From: Pseudomonas mangrovi
GTDB lineage: Bacteria > Pseudomonadota > Gammaproteobacteria > Pseudomonadales > Pseudomonadaceae
Reading direction: 5' to 3'
Assembly (NCBI RefSeq): GCF_003052585.1
Contig: NZ_QASN01000006.1
Span: forward strand, 124,001 to 188,000
DNA: 64,000 bases
The notes beneath the pieces are model-generated. The model was not told the DNA's origin and did no database searches. It was given only the letters and a program-made list of their open reading frames with translations. How positions within the stretch are numbered: the stretch's first letter is position 1; every line of letters starts with the position of its first letter. Shown one piece after another: positions 38,066 to 46,868 of this stretch. The position numbers and the translations under genes were made by a program.

Positions 38066-39142
38066 ATGAAGAGACTCGTACGCACCCCGTTGCAAGCCGT
38101 TCTGATCCTGGTGGCCCTGCTCCTGGCGCTGCATCTGCTGCTGCCCTACCTGCTGCGCGACTACCTGAACGACAAGCTCGCCGACATGGGCGACTACCGC
38201 GGCCGGATCAGCGATGTCGACCTCGCCTGGTGGCGCGGGGCCTATCGCCTCGACGAACTGCTCATCGTCCGCAAGGACCAGGAAATGCCGGTGCCCTTCG
38301 TGCAGATCGCCGCGATCGACATTGCGGTCAGCTGGCGCTCGCTGTGGAATGATCGGGCGATAGTCGCCGAAGTGATCTTCGAGCGACCCGTGCTGAACTT
38401 CGTCGATGGCGGCGAGGACGGGGATGACTCGCAGAGTGGCGAGGGCACCGACTGGCGCGAAGAGCTGGAAGAGCTGTTGCCCATCACCCTCAACGAGCTG
38501 CACCTGGTGGACGGCCAGGTAAGCTTTCGCAATTTCCAGTCCGACCCGCAGGTGGATGTTCGCACCAGCGACATCCAGGCGACCTTCCACAACCTGACCA
38601 ACGTCGAGGGCGATGACGGCACCCGCGTCGCGCGGTTCGCTGGAGACGGGCTGCTGCTCGGGCACGCACCGGTAGAGGCCGAGGCATCATTCGATCCGTT
38701 CAAGGACTTCTATGACTTCGAGATGCGCCTGCGTGCCCGCGACATCGACCTCACCCAGCTCAACGAACTGAGCGGCGCCTATGGCAAATTCGATTTCAAG
38801 GCCGGTCATGGCGACCTGGTGATCGAGGCGAGCGCCGAGAAGGGACAACTGGACGGCTACATCAAGCCGCTTTTGCATGACGTGGAAATCTTCGACTGGG
38901 AACAGGACGTGTCCGACAGCGACAAGGGGTTCTTCCGCTCGGCCTGGGAAGCCCTGGTCGGCATCAGCGAGAACGTGTTGAAGAATCAGAGCGAGGACCA
39001 GTTCGCCACCCGGGTGCCGCTCAGCGGTAGCCTGCAGGATGCCGAGACGAGCCCGCTGCAGGCGTTCATCGCGATCCTGCGCAACGGCTTCGTCGAAGCC
39101 TTCGACCCAGGATTCGAGGGGTCGAGCGACCCGCAGGACTGA
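38066..39142 (+). CDS. DUF748 domain-containing protein
   Basis: A 358-aa protein with one N-terminal membrane anchor (residues 9-28) followed by a periplasmic AsmA/DUF748-like beta-rich domain (LPITLNELHLVDGQVSFRNF region, RDIDLTQLNEL). DUF748 proteins are thought to take part in envelope lipid transport or biogenesis. The start ATG 38066 lies at the beginning of the hydrophobic segment; a 28-residue upstream extension is rejected. Divergent from cysK. Confidence 0.82.
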   Translation: MKRLVRTPLQAVLILVALLLALHLLLPYLLRDYLNDKLADMGDYRGRISDVDLAWWRGAYRLDELLIVRKDQEMPVPFVQIAAIDIAVSWRSLWNDRAIVAEVIFERPVLNFVDGGEDGDDSQSGEGTDWREELEELLPITLNELHLVDGQVSFRNFQSDPQVDVRTSDIQATFHNLTNVEGDDGTRVARFAGDGLLLGHAPVEAEASFDPFKDFYDFEMRLRARDIDLTQLNELSGAYGKFDFKAGHGDLVIEASAEKGQLDGYIKPLLHDVEIFDWEQDVSDSDKGFFRSAWEALVGISENVLKNQSEDQFATRVPLSGSLQDAETSPLQAFIAILRNGFVEAFDPGFEGSSDPQD

Positions 39143-39374
39143 CGGTTGACGCTGCACCGTACCCGGCAAGCACCGCGACCGAGATTGCACGTCGGCCACG
39201 GCAGAATTCAAGCCTCCGGGGTTGAGGCACCTCCTCCAGCGACACCCAGAGCCATTCAGTGACTGAATGGCGCCGCTGCGTTCACAGTGGCCGCCAGCCC
39301 GCGTTATAGTCGCCGCCTACTCATAAGGAGCCGCCCGGCTCCGCGCCGCGTGCAACCGTTTCGAGGATTTGCAG

Positions 39375-40220
39375 ATGAAGTTCGAAGGTACCCAGTCCTA
39401 CGTCGCCACCGACGATCTCAAGCTCGCCGTCAACGCCTCCATCACCCTGCAGCGCCCGCTGCTGGTCAAGGGCGAGCCGGGTACCGGCAAGACCATGCTC
39501 GCCGAGCAACTGGCCGAAGCCTTCGGCGCCCGGCTGATCACCTGGCACATCAAGTCCACCACCAAGGCCCATCAGGGTCTCTACGAGTACGACGCGGTCA
39601 GCCGCCTGCGCGACTCGCAGCTGGATTCCGACAAGGTTCATGACGTTCGCAACTACATCAAGAAGGGCAAGCTGTGGGAGGCGTTCGAGTCCGAGGACCG
39701 CGTGATCCTGCTGATCGACGAAATCGACAAGGCCGACATCGAGTTCCCCAACGACCTGTTGCAGGAACTCGACAAGATGGAGTTTTACGTTTACGAGACC
39801 AACGAGACGATCAAGGCCAAGCAGCGCCCGATCATCATCATCACCTCGAACAACGAGAAGGAACTGCCGGACGCCTTCCTGCGCCGCTGCTTCTTCCACT
39901 ACATCGCCTTCCCCGATCGCGAGACGCTGAAGAAGATCGTCGACGTGCACTACCCGAACATCAGCGGCGACCTGGTCGCCGAGGCGCTGGAAGTGTTCTT
40001 CGACGTGCGCAAGGTGCCGGGCCTGAAGAAGAAGCCCTCCACCAGTGAACTGGTCGACTGGCTCAAGCTGCTGATGGCCGACAACATCGGCGAAGCCGTG
40101 CTGCGTGAACGCGATCCGACCAAGGCCATCCCGCCACTGGCCGGCGCCCTGGTGAAGAACGAGCAGGACGTGATGCTGCTCGAGCGGCTGGCCTTCATGG
40201 CCCGCCGCGCCGGGCGCTAA
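39375..40220 (+). CDS. MoxR-type AAA+ ATPase
   Basis: A 281-aa MoxR-family ATPase with Walker A GEPGTGKT (33-40), Walker B LLIDEIDKAD, and sensor motif TSNNEKELPDAFLRRC. MoxR ATPases work as chaperones with VWA-domain partners to assemble or insert cofactors into other proteins. The ATG follows GAGG by eight bases. The VWA gene begins 189 bp downstream after a repeat element. The pair has no obvious client gene in the window. Confidence 0.92.
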   Translation: MKFEGTQSYVATDDLKLAVNASITLQRPLLVKGEPGTGKTMLAEQLAEAFGARLITWHIKSTTKAHQGLYEYDAVSRLRDSQLDSDKVHDVRNYIKKGKLWEAFESEDRVILLIDEIDKADIEFPNDLLQELDKMEFYVYETNETIKAKQRPIIIITSNNEKELPDAFLRRCFFHYIAFPDRETLKKIVDVHYPNISGDLVAEALEVFFDVRKVPGLKKKPSTSELVDWLKLLMADNIGEAVLRERDPTKAIPPLAGALVKNEQDVMLLERLAFMARRAGR

Positions 40221-40239
40221 AACCGGGCTGGCTGCGCGT

Positions 40240-40321
40240 CGGCCAGGCGGCGTTGAGGCGCGGTTCGAAATGCTCACTTACAGACGTAAGCTGCGCTTTC
40301 TCACCACGCCTCGCCTGGCCG
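40240..40321. repeat. 82-bp hairpin element between moxR and the VWA gene
   Basis: CGGCCAGGCG (40240-40249) and CGCCTGGCCG (40312-40321) are perfect inverted ends. The interior has TTACAGACGTAA, and an AATGCTCACTTAC...GCTGCGCTTTC core shared with 20594-20632. It could form a large stem-loop in the moxR-VWA transcript. Confidence 0.75.
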
Positions 40322-40409
40322 GGCGCTAGCTCGCTCAGCCCTCACACCGTGCAGCCCTGGCCAGTCGACTGGCCCCGCGGCAATCAATGATTCTTTCAGG
40401 GGCACGTGT

Positions 40410-41588
40410 ATGTTGCTCAACCTGTTCAACGAAATGCGCGCGGCCAAGGTGCCGGTATCGGTACGCGAGCTGCTCGATCTGATCAACGCGCTCAAGCACA
40501 ACGTCGTGTTCGCCGACATGGACGAGTTCTACTACCTCGCCAGGGCGATCCTGGTGAAGGACGAGCGTCACTTCGACAAGTTCGACCGTGCCTTCGCGGC
40601 CTATTTCAAGGGTCTGGAAAACCTCAACCAGCATATCGAGGCGATGATCCCCGACGAGTGGCTGCGCAAGGAATTCGAGAAGCACCTGACCGATGAAGAG
40701 AAGGCGCAGATCCAGAGCCTCGGCGGCTTGGACAAGCTGATCGAGGAGTTCAAGAAGCGCCTCGAGGAGCAGAAGGAAAAGCACGCCGGCGGCAACAAGT
40801 GGGTCGGTACCGGCGGCACCAGCCCGTTCGGCTCCGGCGGCTACAACCCCGAGGGCATCCGCGTCGGCGACGCCGGCCAGCGCCAGGGCAAGGCGGTCAA
40901 GGTCTGGGACCAGCGCGAGTACAAGAACCTCGACGACCAGGTCGAGCTGGGCACGCGCAACATCAAGGTCGCGCTGCGCCGGCTGCGCAAGTTCGCCCGC
41001 CAGGGCGCCCACGAGGAGCTCGACCTCGACGGCACCATCGACCACACCGCCAAGGACGGCGGCCTGCTCAACATCCAGATGCGCCCGGAGCGGCGCAACA
41101 CGGTCAAGCTGCTGATCCTGTTCGACATCGGCGGCTCGATGGACGCCCATGTCAAGGTCTGCGAGGAGCTGTTCTCCGCCTGCAAGACCGAGTTCAAGAA
41201 CCTCGAGTACTTCTACTTCCACAACTTCATCTACGAGAGCGTGTGGAAGAACAACCTGCGCCGCACCTCCGAGCGCACCAGCACGCTGGATCTGCTGCAC
41301 AAGTACGCGGCGGACTGGAAAGTGGTGTTCGTCGGCGACGCGGCCATGGCGCCCTATGAAGTCACCCAGGCCGGCGGCAGCGTCGAGCACTGGAACGAGG
41401 AAGCCGGCTATGTCTGGATGAAGCGCTTCATGGAGAAGTACAAGAAGCTCATCTGGATCAACCCCTACCCGAAGGACGCCTGGGGCTACACCAGCTCGAC
41501 CAACATCATCCGCGAGCTGGTCGAGGACCGCATGTACCCGCTGACCCTGCAGGGCCTGGAAGACGGCATGAAGTTCCTCTCCAAGTAA
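40410..41588 (+). CDS. VWA domain-containing protein (CoxE-like), partner of MoxR
   Basis: A 392-aa protein. The N-terminal 130 residues are helical, with a lysine/glutamate-rich linker (EFKKRLEEQKEKHAGG), and the C-terminal half is a VWA domain. The metal site reads DIGGS with D239, so the first serine of the usual D-x-S-x-S is a glycine. MoxR-VWA pairs are widespread and act together on partner enzymes. Good ribosome-binding context is not obvious (CAGGGGCACGTGT before ATG). Confidence 0.87.
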   Translation: MLLNLFNEMRAAKVPVSVRELLDLINALKHNVVFADMDEFYYLARAILVKDERHFDKFDRAFAAYFKGLENLNQHIEAMIPDEWLRKEFEKHLTDEEKAQIQSLGGLDKLIEEFKKRLEEQKEKHAGGNKWVGTGGTSPFGSGGYNPEGIRVGDAGQRQGKAVKVWDQREYKNLDDQVELGTRNIKVALRRLRKFARQGAHEELDLDGTIDHTAKDGGLLNIQMRPERRNTVKLLILFDIGGSMDAHVKVCEELFSACKTEFKNLEYFYFHNFIYESVWKNNLRRTSERTSTLDLLHKYAADWKVVFVGDAAMAPYEVTQAGGSVEHWNEEAGYVWMKRFMEKYKKLIWINPYPKDAWGYTSSTNIIRELVEDRMYPLTLQGLEDGMKFLSK

Positions 41589-41683
41589 TCACTGACGCCC
41601 GGGTGCGCTGGCCATGACGCGGCCACCCGGGCATCCCGCAACCGCCCGCCGGGGCAGCCCGGCCAATCGAAAGTGGAGTCACC

Positions 41684-42637
41684 ATGTCCCTGCCCGCCAT
41701 CCTGCAAGGCCTGTCGATCCCGGTGGTCTGCTCGCCGATGTTCATCATCTCCAACCCAGACCTGGTCATCGCCCAGTGCAAGGCCGGCGTGGTCGGCTCC
41801 TTCCCGGCACTCAACGCGCGCCCGGCACATGTGCTGGAAGAGTGGCTGGAACGCATCACCCGCGAGCTGGCCGAGCACAACGCGCAGAACCCGGATCGCC
41901 CGGCGGCGCCCTTCGCCGTCAACCAGATCGTGCACAAGTCCAACGACCGCCTGGAGCATGACCTGGAAGTCTGCGCGCGCTTCAAGGTGCCGATCATCAT
42001 CACCTCGCTTGGCGCCCGCGAGGACGTCAACGCCAAGGTCCATGAGTGGGGCGGCATCGTCCTGCACGACGTGATCAACGACAAGTTCTCGCGCAAGGCC
42101 ATCGAGAAAGGCGCCGACGGCCTGATCGCGGTTGCCGCCGGCGCCGGTGGTCATGCCGGTACGCTGTCGCCGTTCGCGCTGATCAGCGAGATCCGCGAAT
42201 GGTTCGACGGCCCGCTGCTGCTGTCCGGCTCGATCTCCAACGGCAACTCGATCCTTGCCGCCCAGGCCGCCGGCGCCGACCTGGCCTACATCGGCTCGAC
42301 CTTCATCGCCACCGAAGAAGCCAACGCAGACCCGACCTACAAGCAGATGATCGTCGACGCTGCCGCCTCGGACATCGTCTACTCCAACCTGTTCACCGGC
42401 GTGCACGGCAACTACCTCAAGGGCAGCATCGTCGCCGCCGGCCTGGACCCGGACAATTTGCCCGAGTCCGACCCGTCGAAGATGAATTTCGGCTCCACCA
42501 GCAGCAAGGCCTGGCGCGACATCTGGGGCGCCGGCCAGGGCGTCGGTGCGGTCAAGGAGGTACTGCCGACCAGGGACGTGGTTGCCCGCCTGACCCGCGA
42601 ATACCAGGCCGCACGCGAACGCCTGAAGCTGGGCTGA
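41684..42637 (+). CDS. Nitronate monooxygenase family flavoprotein
   Basis: A 317-aa FMN-binding TIM-barrel protein of the 2-nitropropane dioxygenase/nitronate monooxygenase family: IPVVCSPMF at the N-terminus, AAGAGGHAG for phosphate binding, and GADLAYIGSTFIAT. It would oxidise nitronates such as propionate-3-nitronate, or act as a quinone reductase; the subclass is not determined. GTGGAG lies seven bases before the ATG. It ends 22 bp before a strong terminator. Confidence 0.85.
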   Translation: MSLPAILQGLSIPVVCSPMFIISNPDLVIAQCKAGVVGSFPALNARPAHVLEEWLERITRELAEHNAQNPDRPAAPFAVNQIVHKSNDRLEHDLEVCARFKVPIIITSLGAREDVNAKVHEWGGIVLHDVINDKFSRKAIEKGADGLIAVAAGAGGHAGTLSPFALISEIREWFDGPLLLSGSISNGNSILAAQAAGADLAYIGSTFIATEEANADPTYKQMIVDAAASDIVYSNLFTGVHGNYLKGSIVAAGLDPDNLPESDPSKMNFGSTSSKAWRDIWGAGQGVGAVKEVLPTRDVVARLTREYQAARERLKLG

Positions 42638-42660
42638 GGCGAAGCACTTCCAGCCAATCG

Positions 42661-42685
42661 AAAGGGCCCTGCGGGGCCCTTTTCC
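42661..42685 (+). terminator. Rho-independent terminator after the nitronate monooxygenase gene
   Basis: AAGGGCCC-TGC-GGGGCCCTTTT: a GC-rich stem with a three-to-four-base loop followed by a T tract, 23 bp past the stop codon. It closes the transcription unit that may begin at moxR. Confidence 0.9.
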
Positions 42686-43165
42686 ATGTGGCACCGGGCG
42701 CCACCCCGCTCCGCCTCGACGAATCCATCTTCCCCCGGTCTTGCTGCTACCCATACAACAGCTCCGAGCGTGCCGGGTCAGGAAGAGCCTGCTCCGTCCC
42801 TGACTTAAGCTCTCGACTCAAACCTTGCAGCGGCTCTTCGTGAGCCAGACCACAGCCTGCGGCTTCGAGTTCGACCACCCCGAAGCGCTGCTGTATACAA
42901 ACTGCAGAACCCGGCGCCTTATCCGGCCGCCACGGGCCACCGACACGGATACTCGGTAGCTGGCAAATGGACTCGACCTTCTACAACCTGCTCGTCCTCC
43001 GCATTCCGCCCGTCTCCAGGCGGTGGCGCCCGCTTCATCCGCGCCACCAGCGATATCTTCCCTATTCGACATCTCCCGCATGGCCCCTGCTCTTGCAGGC
43101 TGCGCCGCGGATGCCGCTGACCGGCGGCTGCAGACCGTATTCCCTTACCGATAGCAGAGGTTCAC
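42686..43165. other. 480-bp intergenic region, no gene recognised
   Basis: Neither strand gives a reading frame with plausible composition or a known motif. An 87-codon minus-strand frame (42818-43081) was considered and set aside. The region probably carries the promoter of the methyltransferase gene. Confidence 0.5.
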
Positions 43166-44146
43166 TTGAACGACACTTCATCGGCTGACGCCCGCCCCGA
43201 CAGCAGCGAGATGGAAACGGGCATGCAACATCCCAGTCAGGCACAGATTCGCGAGCAGGTGCTGCAGTACTACACCGCGGCAACGGAGGACTACCGCACC
43301 TGGAGCCGGGGGATGAACATGCACTTCGGCTACTGGCGCTGGGGGATGAATCCCTTCCGCCGCGAAGCCATGCTTCAGGAGATGAACCAGCAGGTGCTCG
43401 CCCGCCTGCAACTTCCGCTCGAAAGGCCGACCCGCCTGGCGGATCTGGGTGGCGGCACCGGCGCAACCGCCCGCTCGGCAGTCGCCAGCTACCCTGAACT
43501 GGCGGTCGACGTGGTGACCATCGTGCCGACCCAGATCGAGATAGGCCGAAGACTCAACGAGCAGGCCGAACGCGGGCATGCCATCAGCATGCACTGCGTC
43601 GATTTCACCGCCACCGGACTCCCGGCAGAAAGCTGCGATGCCGTCTGCATGATAGAAAGCGCCTGCCACGCGGAAGGCCCGACCAAGGCGGCGGTACTTG
43701 CCGAGGCCTACCGACTCCTCAAGCCGGGCGGTCACTTCCTCATGGTCGATGCCATGCTGCTGCGCGAACTCCCGGAGAAGGGCGTGCTGTCTCGCCTGAT
43801 GGCCAAGGTCTACTGGCGCTGGTGTCTGTCCTGGGCCGTACCCGAGATGTGCCGCCAGGACCTGCTGCCCGCGGCGCTACGCGCGCAGGGTTTCGACGAG
43901 CCGAAGATCGAGAACTGGTCGTGGAAGGTCGCCCCGTCGGTCGCCCATGTGCCGCTCTTTGCCACCTACTTCGCCATCGTCGAAATCATCAAGGCGCGAG
44001 GCCGACTGCCGCTCTGGCGCTGGCGCCATATCGCCGCATCGTTGCTGACGCCGCTGCTGGGCTTGCGCCGCTGTACCTTCACCTATGGCGCCGTGCTGGC
44101 GCGCAAGCCGCCAGCGTCATCCGGCGATTCGAAGCCCGGAATATGA
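43166..44146 (+). CDS. SAM-dependent methyltransferase (small-molecule type)
   Basis: A 326-aa class I methyltransferase. The SAM-binding glycine loop is DLGGGTGATAR near residue 92, and the pattern HFGYWRWGM, ESACHAEGP and LLKPGGHFLMVD resembles the cyclopropane/sterol/phosphoethanolamine methyltransferase group. The substrate is unknown. It starts with TTG 43166, supported by AGAGG six bases upstream; an internal ATG at 43211 is the alternative. Confidence 0.78.
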   Translation: MNDTSSADARPDSSEMETGMQHPSQAQIREQVLQYYTAATEDYRTWSRGMNMHFGYWRWGMNPFRREAMLQEMNQQVLARLQLPLERPTRLADLGGGTGATARSAVASYPELAVDVVTIVPTQIEIGRRLNEQAERGHAISMHCVDFTATGLPAESCDAVCMIESACHAEGPTKAAVLAEAYRLLKPGGHFLMVDAMLLRELPEKGVLSRLMAKVYWRWCLSWAVPEMCRQDLLPAALRAQGFDEPKIENWSWKVAPSVAHVPLFATYFAIVEIIKARGRLPLWRWRHIAASLLTPLLGLRRCTFTYGAVLARKPPASSGDSKPGI

Positions 44147-44419
44147 AGCTTGCTCAAGGGGGATGGAGGGCCTGCTCCCTCCTGAGCGTTGCTTGAAGGA
44201 CCAGACCAGCCAAGTCACGCAATCGCAGTGTTCATGCGCCAGTGCAGCGCGAACCTCGTCTGTCCTGTTTCTCCTGTCGCCCCGCTACGGCGGATTACGC
44301 CGCAAGGCGGCTAATCCGCCCTACGACCTGCGCACCAACGATCTGCATGCCCCCGATCTGCGCCCAACTGCAGCACTTCTGCCTTTAGAATGCAGCGCCC
44401 TGCTCCAGCGGTACCACGC
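44147..44419. repeat. Intergenic region with REP-like hairpin
   Basis: The core at 44284-44325 reads CTACGGCGGATTACGCCGCA then AGGCGGCTAATCCGCCCTAC, an almost perfect inverted repeat around GGCGGATTA/TAATCCGCC. A close relative occurs at 54145-54183. No gene is seen here. Confidence 0.75.
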
Positions 44420-45358
44420 ATGACACCTGACGCCCTCGCCATTCTCCACAAGCAGCTCTGCGAAGCGCTGCATACGCCGCCTGCCGACGCCCGGCGGTTG
44501 TTCCATGGCCGGGGGCGGCGCTGGCCGGGGCTGGAGCAGATCACCGTGGACTGGCTGCAGGGTGTGGTGCTGGTCGGGCTGTTTCGCGAACCCGACGCGC
44601 AGCAGCTGCAGGCGTTGAAAGCGCTGCTGCTGGAGCTGACGGGGAGCCCTGCCTGGGAACGCAGCGGGGCTACCGGATTGCTGCTGCAACACCGCTATAC
44701 GGCAGACAGCCAGGCCGAATGGCTGGTCAGCGAGCCCGTCGAGCAGCTACGGATCAGCGAAGACGGCCTGAATTATCTGATCGACCTGGGCCGCAAGCAG
44801 AACAGCGGTCTGTTTCTCGACATGCGTTTCGGCCGGCGCTGGGTGCGCGCCAACGCACAGGGCAAGCGGGTGCTCAATCTGTTCGCCTACACCTGCGGTT
44901 TCTCGCTGGCAGCCATCGCCGGTGGTGCCGAGCAGGTGGTCAATCTGGATATGGCGCGAGCAGCCCTGAGTCGCGGCCGCGACAACCATCGGCTCAATCA
45001 GCACGACCTGTCGCGGGTCAGTTTCCTCGACCACGACTTGTTCAAGAGCTGGGGCAAACTGAAGAAGCTTGGCCCCTACGACCTGCTGATCATCGACCCG
45101 CCCTCGTTCCAGAAAGGCAGTTTCAGCCTGGACCGCGACTACGCACGCGTCCTGCGCCGCCTGCCGGAACTGCTCGGTGAGCAAGGTCAGGTGCTGGCCT
45201 GCCTGAACGACCCGGCGACCAGCCCGGCGTTTCTCATCGAAGGCATGCGCAGCGAGGCACCCGCATTGCGCTTCGTCGAGCGCCTGGACAACCCGCCTGA
45301 GTTCGCTGACATCGACCCTGACGCCGCGCTCAAGGTGCTGCTGTTCCAGCTCGACTGA
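44420..45358 (+). CDS. Class I SAM-dependent rRNA methyltransferase (RlmK/RlmI-like)
   Basis: A 312-aa methyltransferase with the RlmI/RlmK-type architecture: LDMRFGRRWVR, NLFAYTCGFSLAA for SAM, NLDMARAALSRGRDN, and catalytic IIDPPSFQKG. Members of this family methylate cytosine or guanine in 23S rRNA. The N-terminal 100 residues are shorter than in YccW and lack a PUA domain, so the exact target is unknown. The start ATG 44420 was chosen over a frame beginning ten codons upstream. Confidence 0.82.
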   Translation: MTPDALAILHKQLCEALHTPPADARRLFHGRGRRWPGLEQITVDWLQGVVLVGLFREPDAQQLQALKALLLELTGSPAWERSGATGLLLQHRYTADSQAEWLVSEPVEQLRISEDGLNYLIDLGRKQNSGLFLDMRFGRRWVRANAQGKRVLNLFAYTCGFSLAAIAGGAEQVVNLDMARAALSRGRDNHRLNQHDLSRVSFLDHDLFKSWGKLKKLGPYDLLIIDPPSFQKGSFSLDRDYARVLRRLPELLGEQGQVLACLNDPATSPAFLIEGMRSEAPALRFVERLDNPPEFADIDPDAALKVLLFQLD

Positions 45359-45501
45359 GGCTGCAGATCCGGCTTAGTCGGCGCACGCTGTACCAGGTTT
45401 ACAAGGACGCTCGGCGCAGGCTCGCGCCCGGCGATCGACTGCGGCTATGATGCCAAACGCCGCGCTCGCGGCCTCTCTCCCCTCCACGAATGGAATCCGC
45501 C

Positions 45502-45948
45502 ATGACCTCGAACCAATCGGCTCGTCCCCTCGCCCTGCTGGCTGCCATCCTGGCCGCCCTCTCGCTATCCGGTTGCGGCGACCGTGAAGCCGAAGAGGCC
45601 AAGCGCACCGAGGAGGCTCTGATCAAGGGGTTTACCCAGGTGGCGGACGAGTTCAATGCCAAGGGTCCGACGATGATGGACGAGCACACCCGCCTGGACA
45701 GCACCAAGGTCGGCCCCGGCGCGCGCATCAGCTACTTCTATAGCCTGCCCAAGTACGCCTCTGCCGACTTCGCCGACATGGACTTCCTCGCCGAAGTCAG
45801 CCCCGAGATCAAGAAGGGCACCTGCAACGACGCAGACATCAAGAAGACCCTGGAACAGGGCGCAACCTACAGCTTCATCTACAGCGGCAACGACGGCGTC
45901 GAGATCGCCCGCCTGGACCTGACCCAGGACGTCTGCGCGCAGCCCTGA
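45502..45948 (+). CDS. Small lipoprotein of unknown function
   Basis: A 148-aa protein with a signal sequence and lipobox LSGC (cysteine at residue 25), then a charged mature domain. Two cysteines (TCNDAD and DVCAQP) may form a disulfide. No family was recognised. GGAAT precedes ATG 45502; the upstream in-frame ATG at 45490 overlaps that site. A REP pair follows the stop directly. Confidence 0.72.
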   Translation: MTSNQSARPLALLAAILAALSLSGCGDREAEEAKRTEEALIKGFTQVADEFNAKGPTMMDEHTRLDSTKVGPGARISYFYSLPKYASADFADMDFLAEVSPEIKKGTCNDADIKKTLEQGATYSFIYSGNDGVEIARLDLTQDVCAQP

Positions 45949-45954
45949 GCCAGA

Positions 45955-46095
45955 CGTAGGTTGGGCCGCAAGGCCCAATAAGCCGGACCCCCTAGTAATC
46001 CGCTGACTTGCAAGCGAAAAACCGTTACGACTCCCTGCCCATAGGTGATCCCACAGACTGTCTGTTGGGCTTCGCTTTGCTCAGCGCCAACCTAC
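45955..46095. repeat. REP family B pair (head-to-head) between convergent genes
   Basis: GTAGGTTGGGCCGCAAGGCC at 45955 and TGTTGGGCTTCGCTTTGCTC then AGCGCCAACCTAC ending 46095 form an inverted pair about 82 bp apart. The right unit supplies the TAG stop codon of the isomerase gene at 46092-46094. Confidence 0.8.
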
Positions 46096-46868
46096 CGGTT
46101 TGTATTTTTCCAGCGCTGCAGCCAGGCGAAATCCTCCTGCGCAGGACGGTATTCGGCACCCAGCCAGCCCTGGTAGCCGATCTCGTCCAGCGCCGCCAGG
46201 GCCGCTGAAAAGTCCAGGTTGCCGGTGCCGGGGGCGCCGCGGCCGGGGCAATCGGCGAACTGCACATGGCCGATCCTTGTACCCAACTGGCGAACGCAGC
46301 CCGCCGGGTCCAGGCCCTGACGGGCCATGTGGTAGAGATCGAGTTGCGCCTGGCAGTTGGGGTGGTCGACTACATCCAGCAGCGCTTGCAGTTGCTGCGG
46401 CGTGTTGACCAGGAACCCCGGCATGTCCAGCGGGTTGATCGCCTCGCAGAGCACGCGAATGCCGAGCACGGCGAAGGCTTCGGCGGTGCGGCGCAGGTTG
46501 CCCGCCAGAGTCGTCAGCGCCCGCTCTGGCTCGACCCCCTCGGCAAGACGCCCCGGCAGCACGTTGACGTAGCTCGGCCGGACCATCGCCGCATAGGTCA
46601 GAGCCTCGTCCAGCGCCGCGTCGAACTGCACCTGACGTACCGGCACCGCGGCCAGCCCCGGCCCGCCCTGTAGCAGATCGCCGGCCGGCAGGTTGATCAG
46701 CACCAGTGGCAGGCCCGCGGCCGCCAGCGCCTCCTTCAGTCGAATCGCCGCCAGCTCGTAGGGAAACTGGATTTCCACCCCGTCGAAGCCGGCGACGCGG
46801 GCCGCGCGCACTCTCTCTATCAGCGGCAACTCGGCAAACAGCAGCGACAGATTGGCGCAAAGCTTCAT
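46092..46868 (-). CDS. hyi: Hydroxypyruvate isomerase family protein (Hyi/OtnI-like)
   Basis: A 258-aa TIM-barrel sugar isomerase of the Hyi/OtnI family: MKLCANLSLLF at the N-terminus, FDGVEIQFPYE, CEAINPLDMPGF with metal ligands, and GHVQFADCPGRGAPGTG. It would interconvert hydroxypyruvate and tartronate semialdehyde, or 2-oxo-tetronates. The next gene upstream, a beta-hydroxyacid dehydrogenase, overlaps its start by four bases, so product and substrate of the two enzymes probably connect. Confidence 0.85.
   Translation of the reverse strand: MKLCANLSLLFAELPLIERVRAARVAGFDGVEIQFPYELAAIRLKEALAAAGLPLVLINLPAGDLLQGGPGLAAVPVRQVQFDAALDEALTYAAMVRPSYVNVLPGRLAEGVEPERALTTLAGNLRRTAEAFAVLGIRVLCEAINPLDMPGFLVNTPQQLQALLDVVDHPNCQAQLDLYHMARQGLDPAGCVRQLGTRIGHVQFADCPGRGAPGTGNLDFSAALAALDEIGYQGWLGAEYRPAQEDFAWLQRWKNTNR

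Noticed and set aside
42818..43081. 87-codon minus-strand reading frame
   Set aside because: Arginine-rich composition, no motif, no ribosome-binding site, no operon partner.
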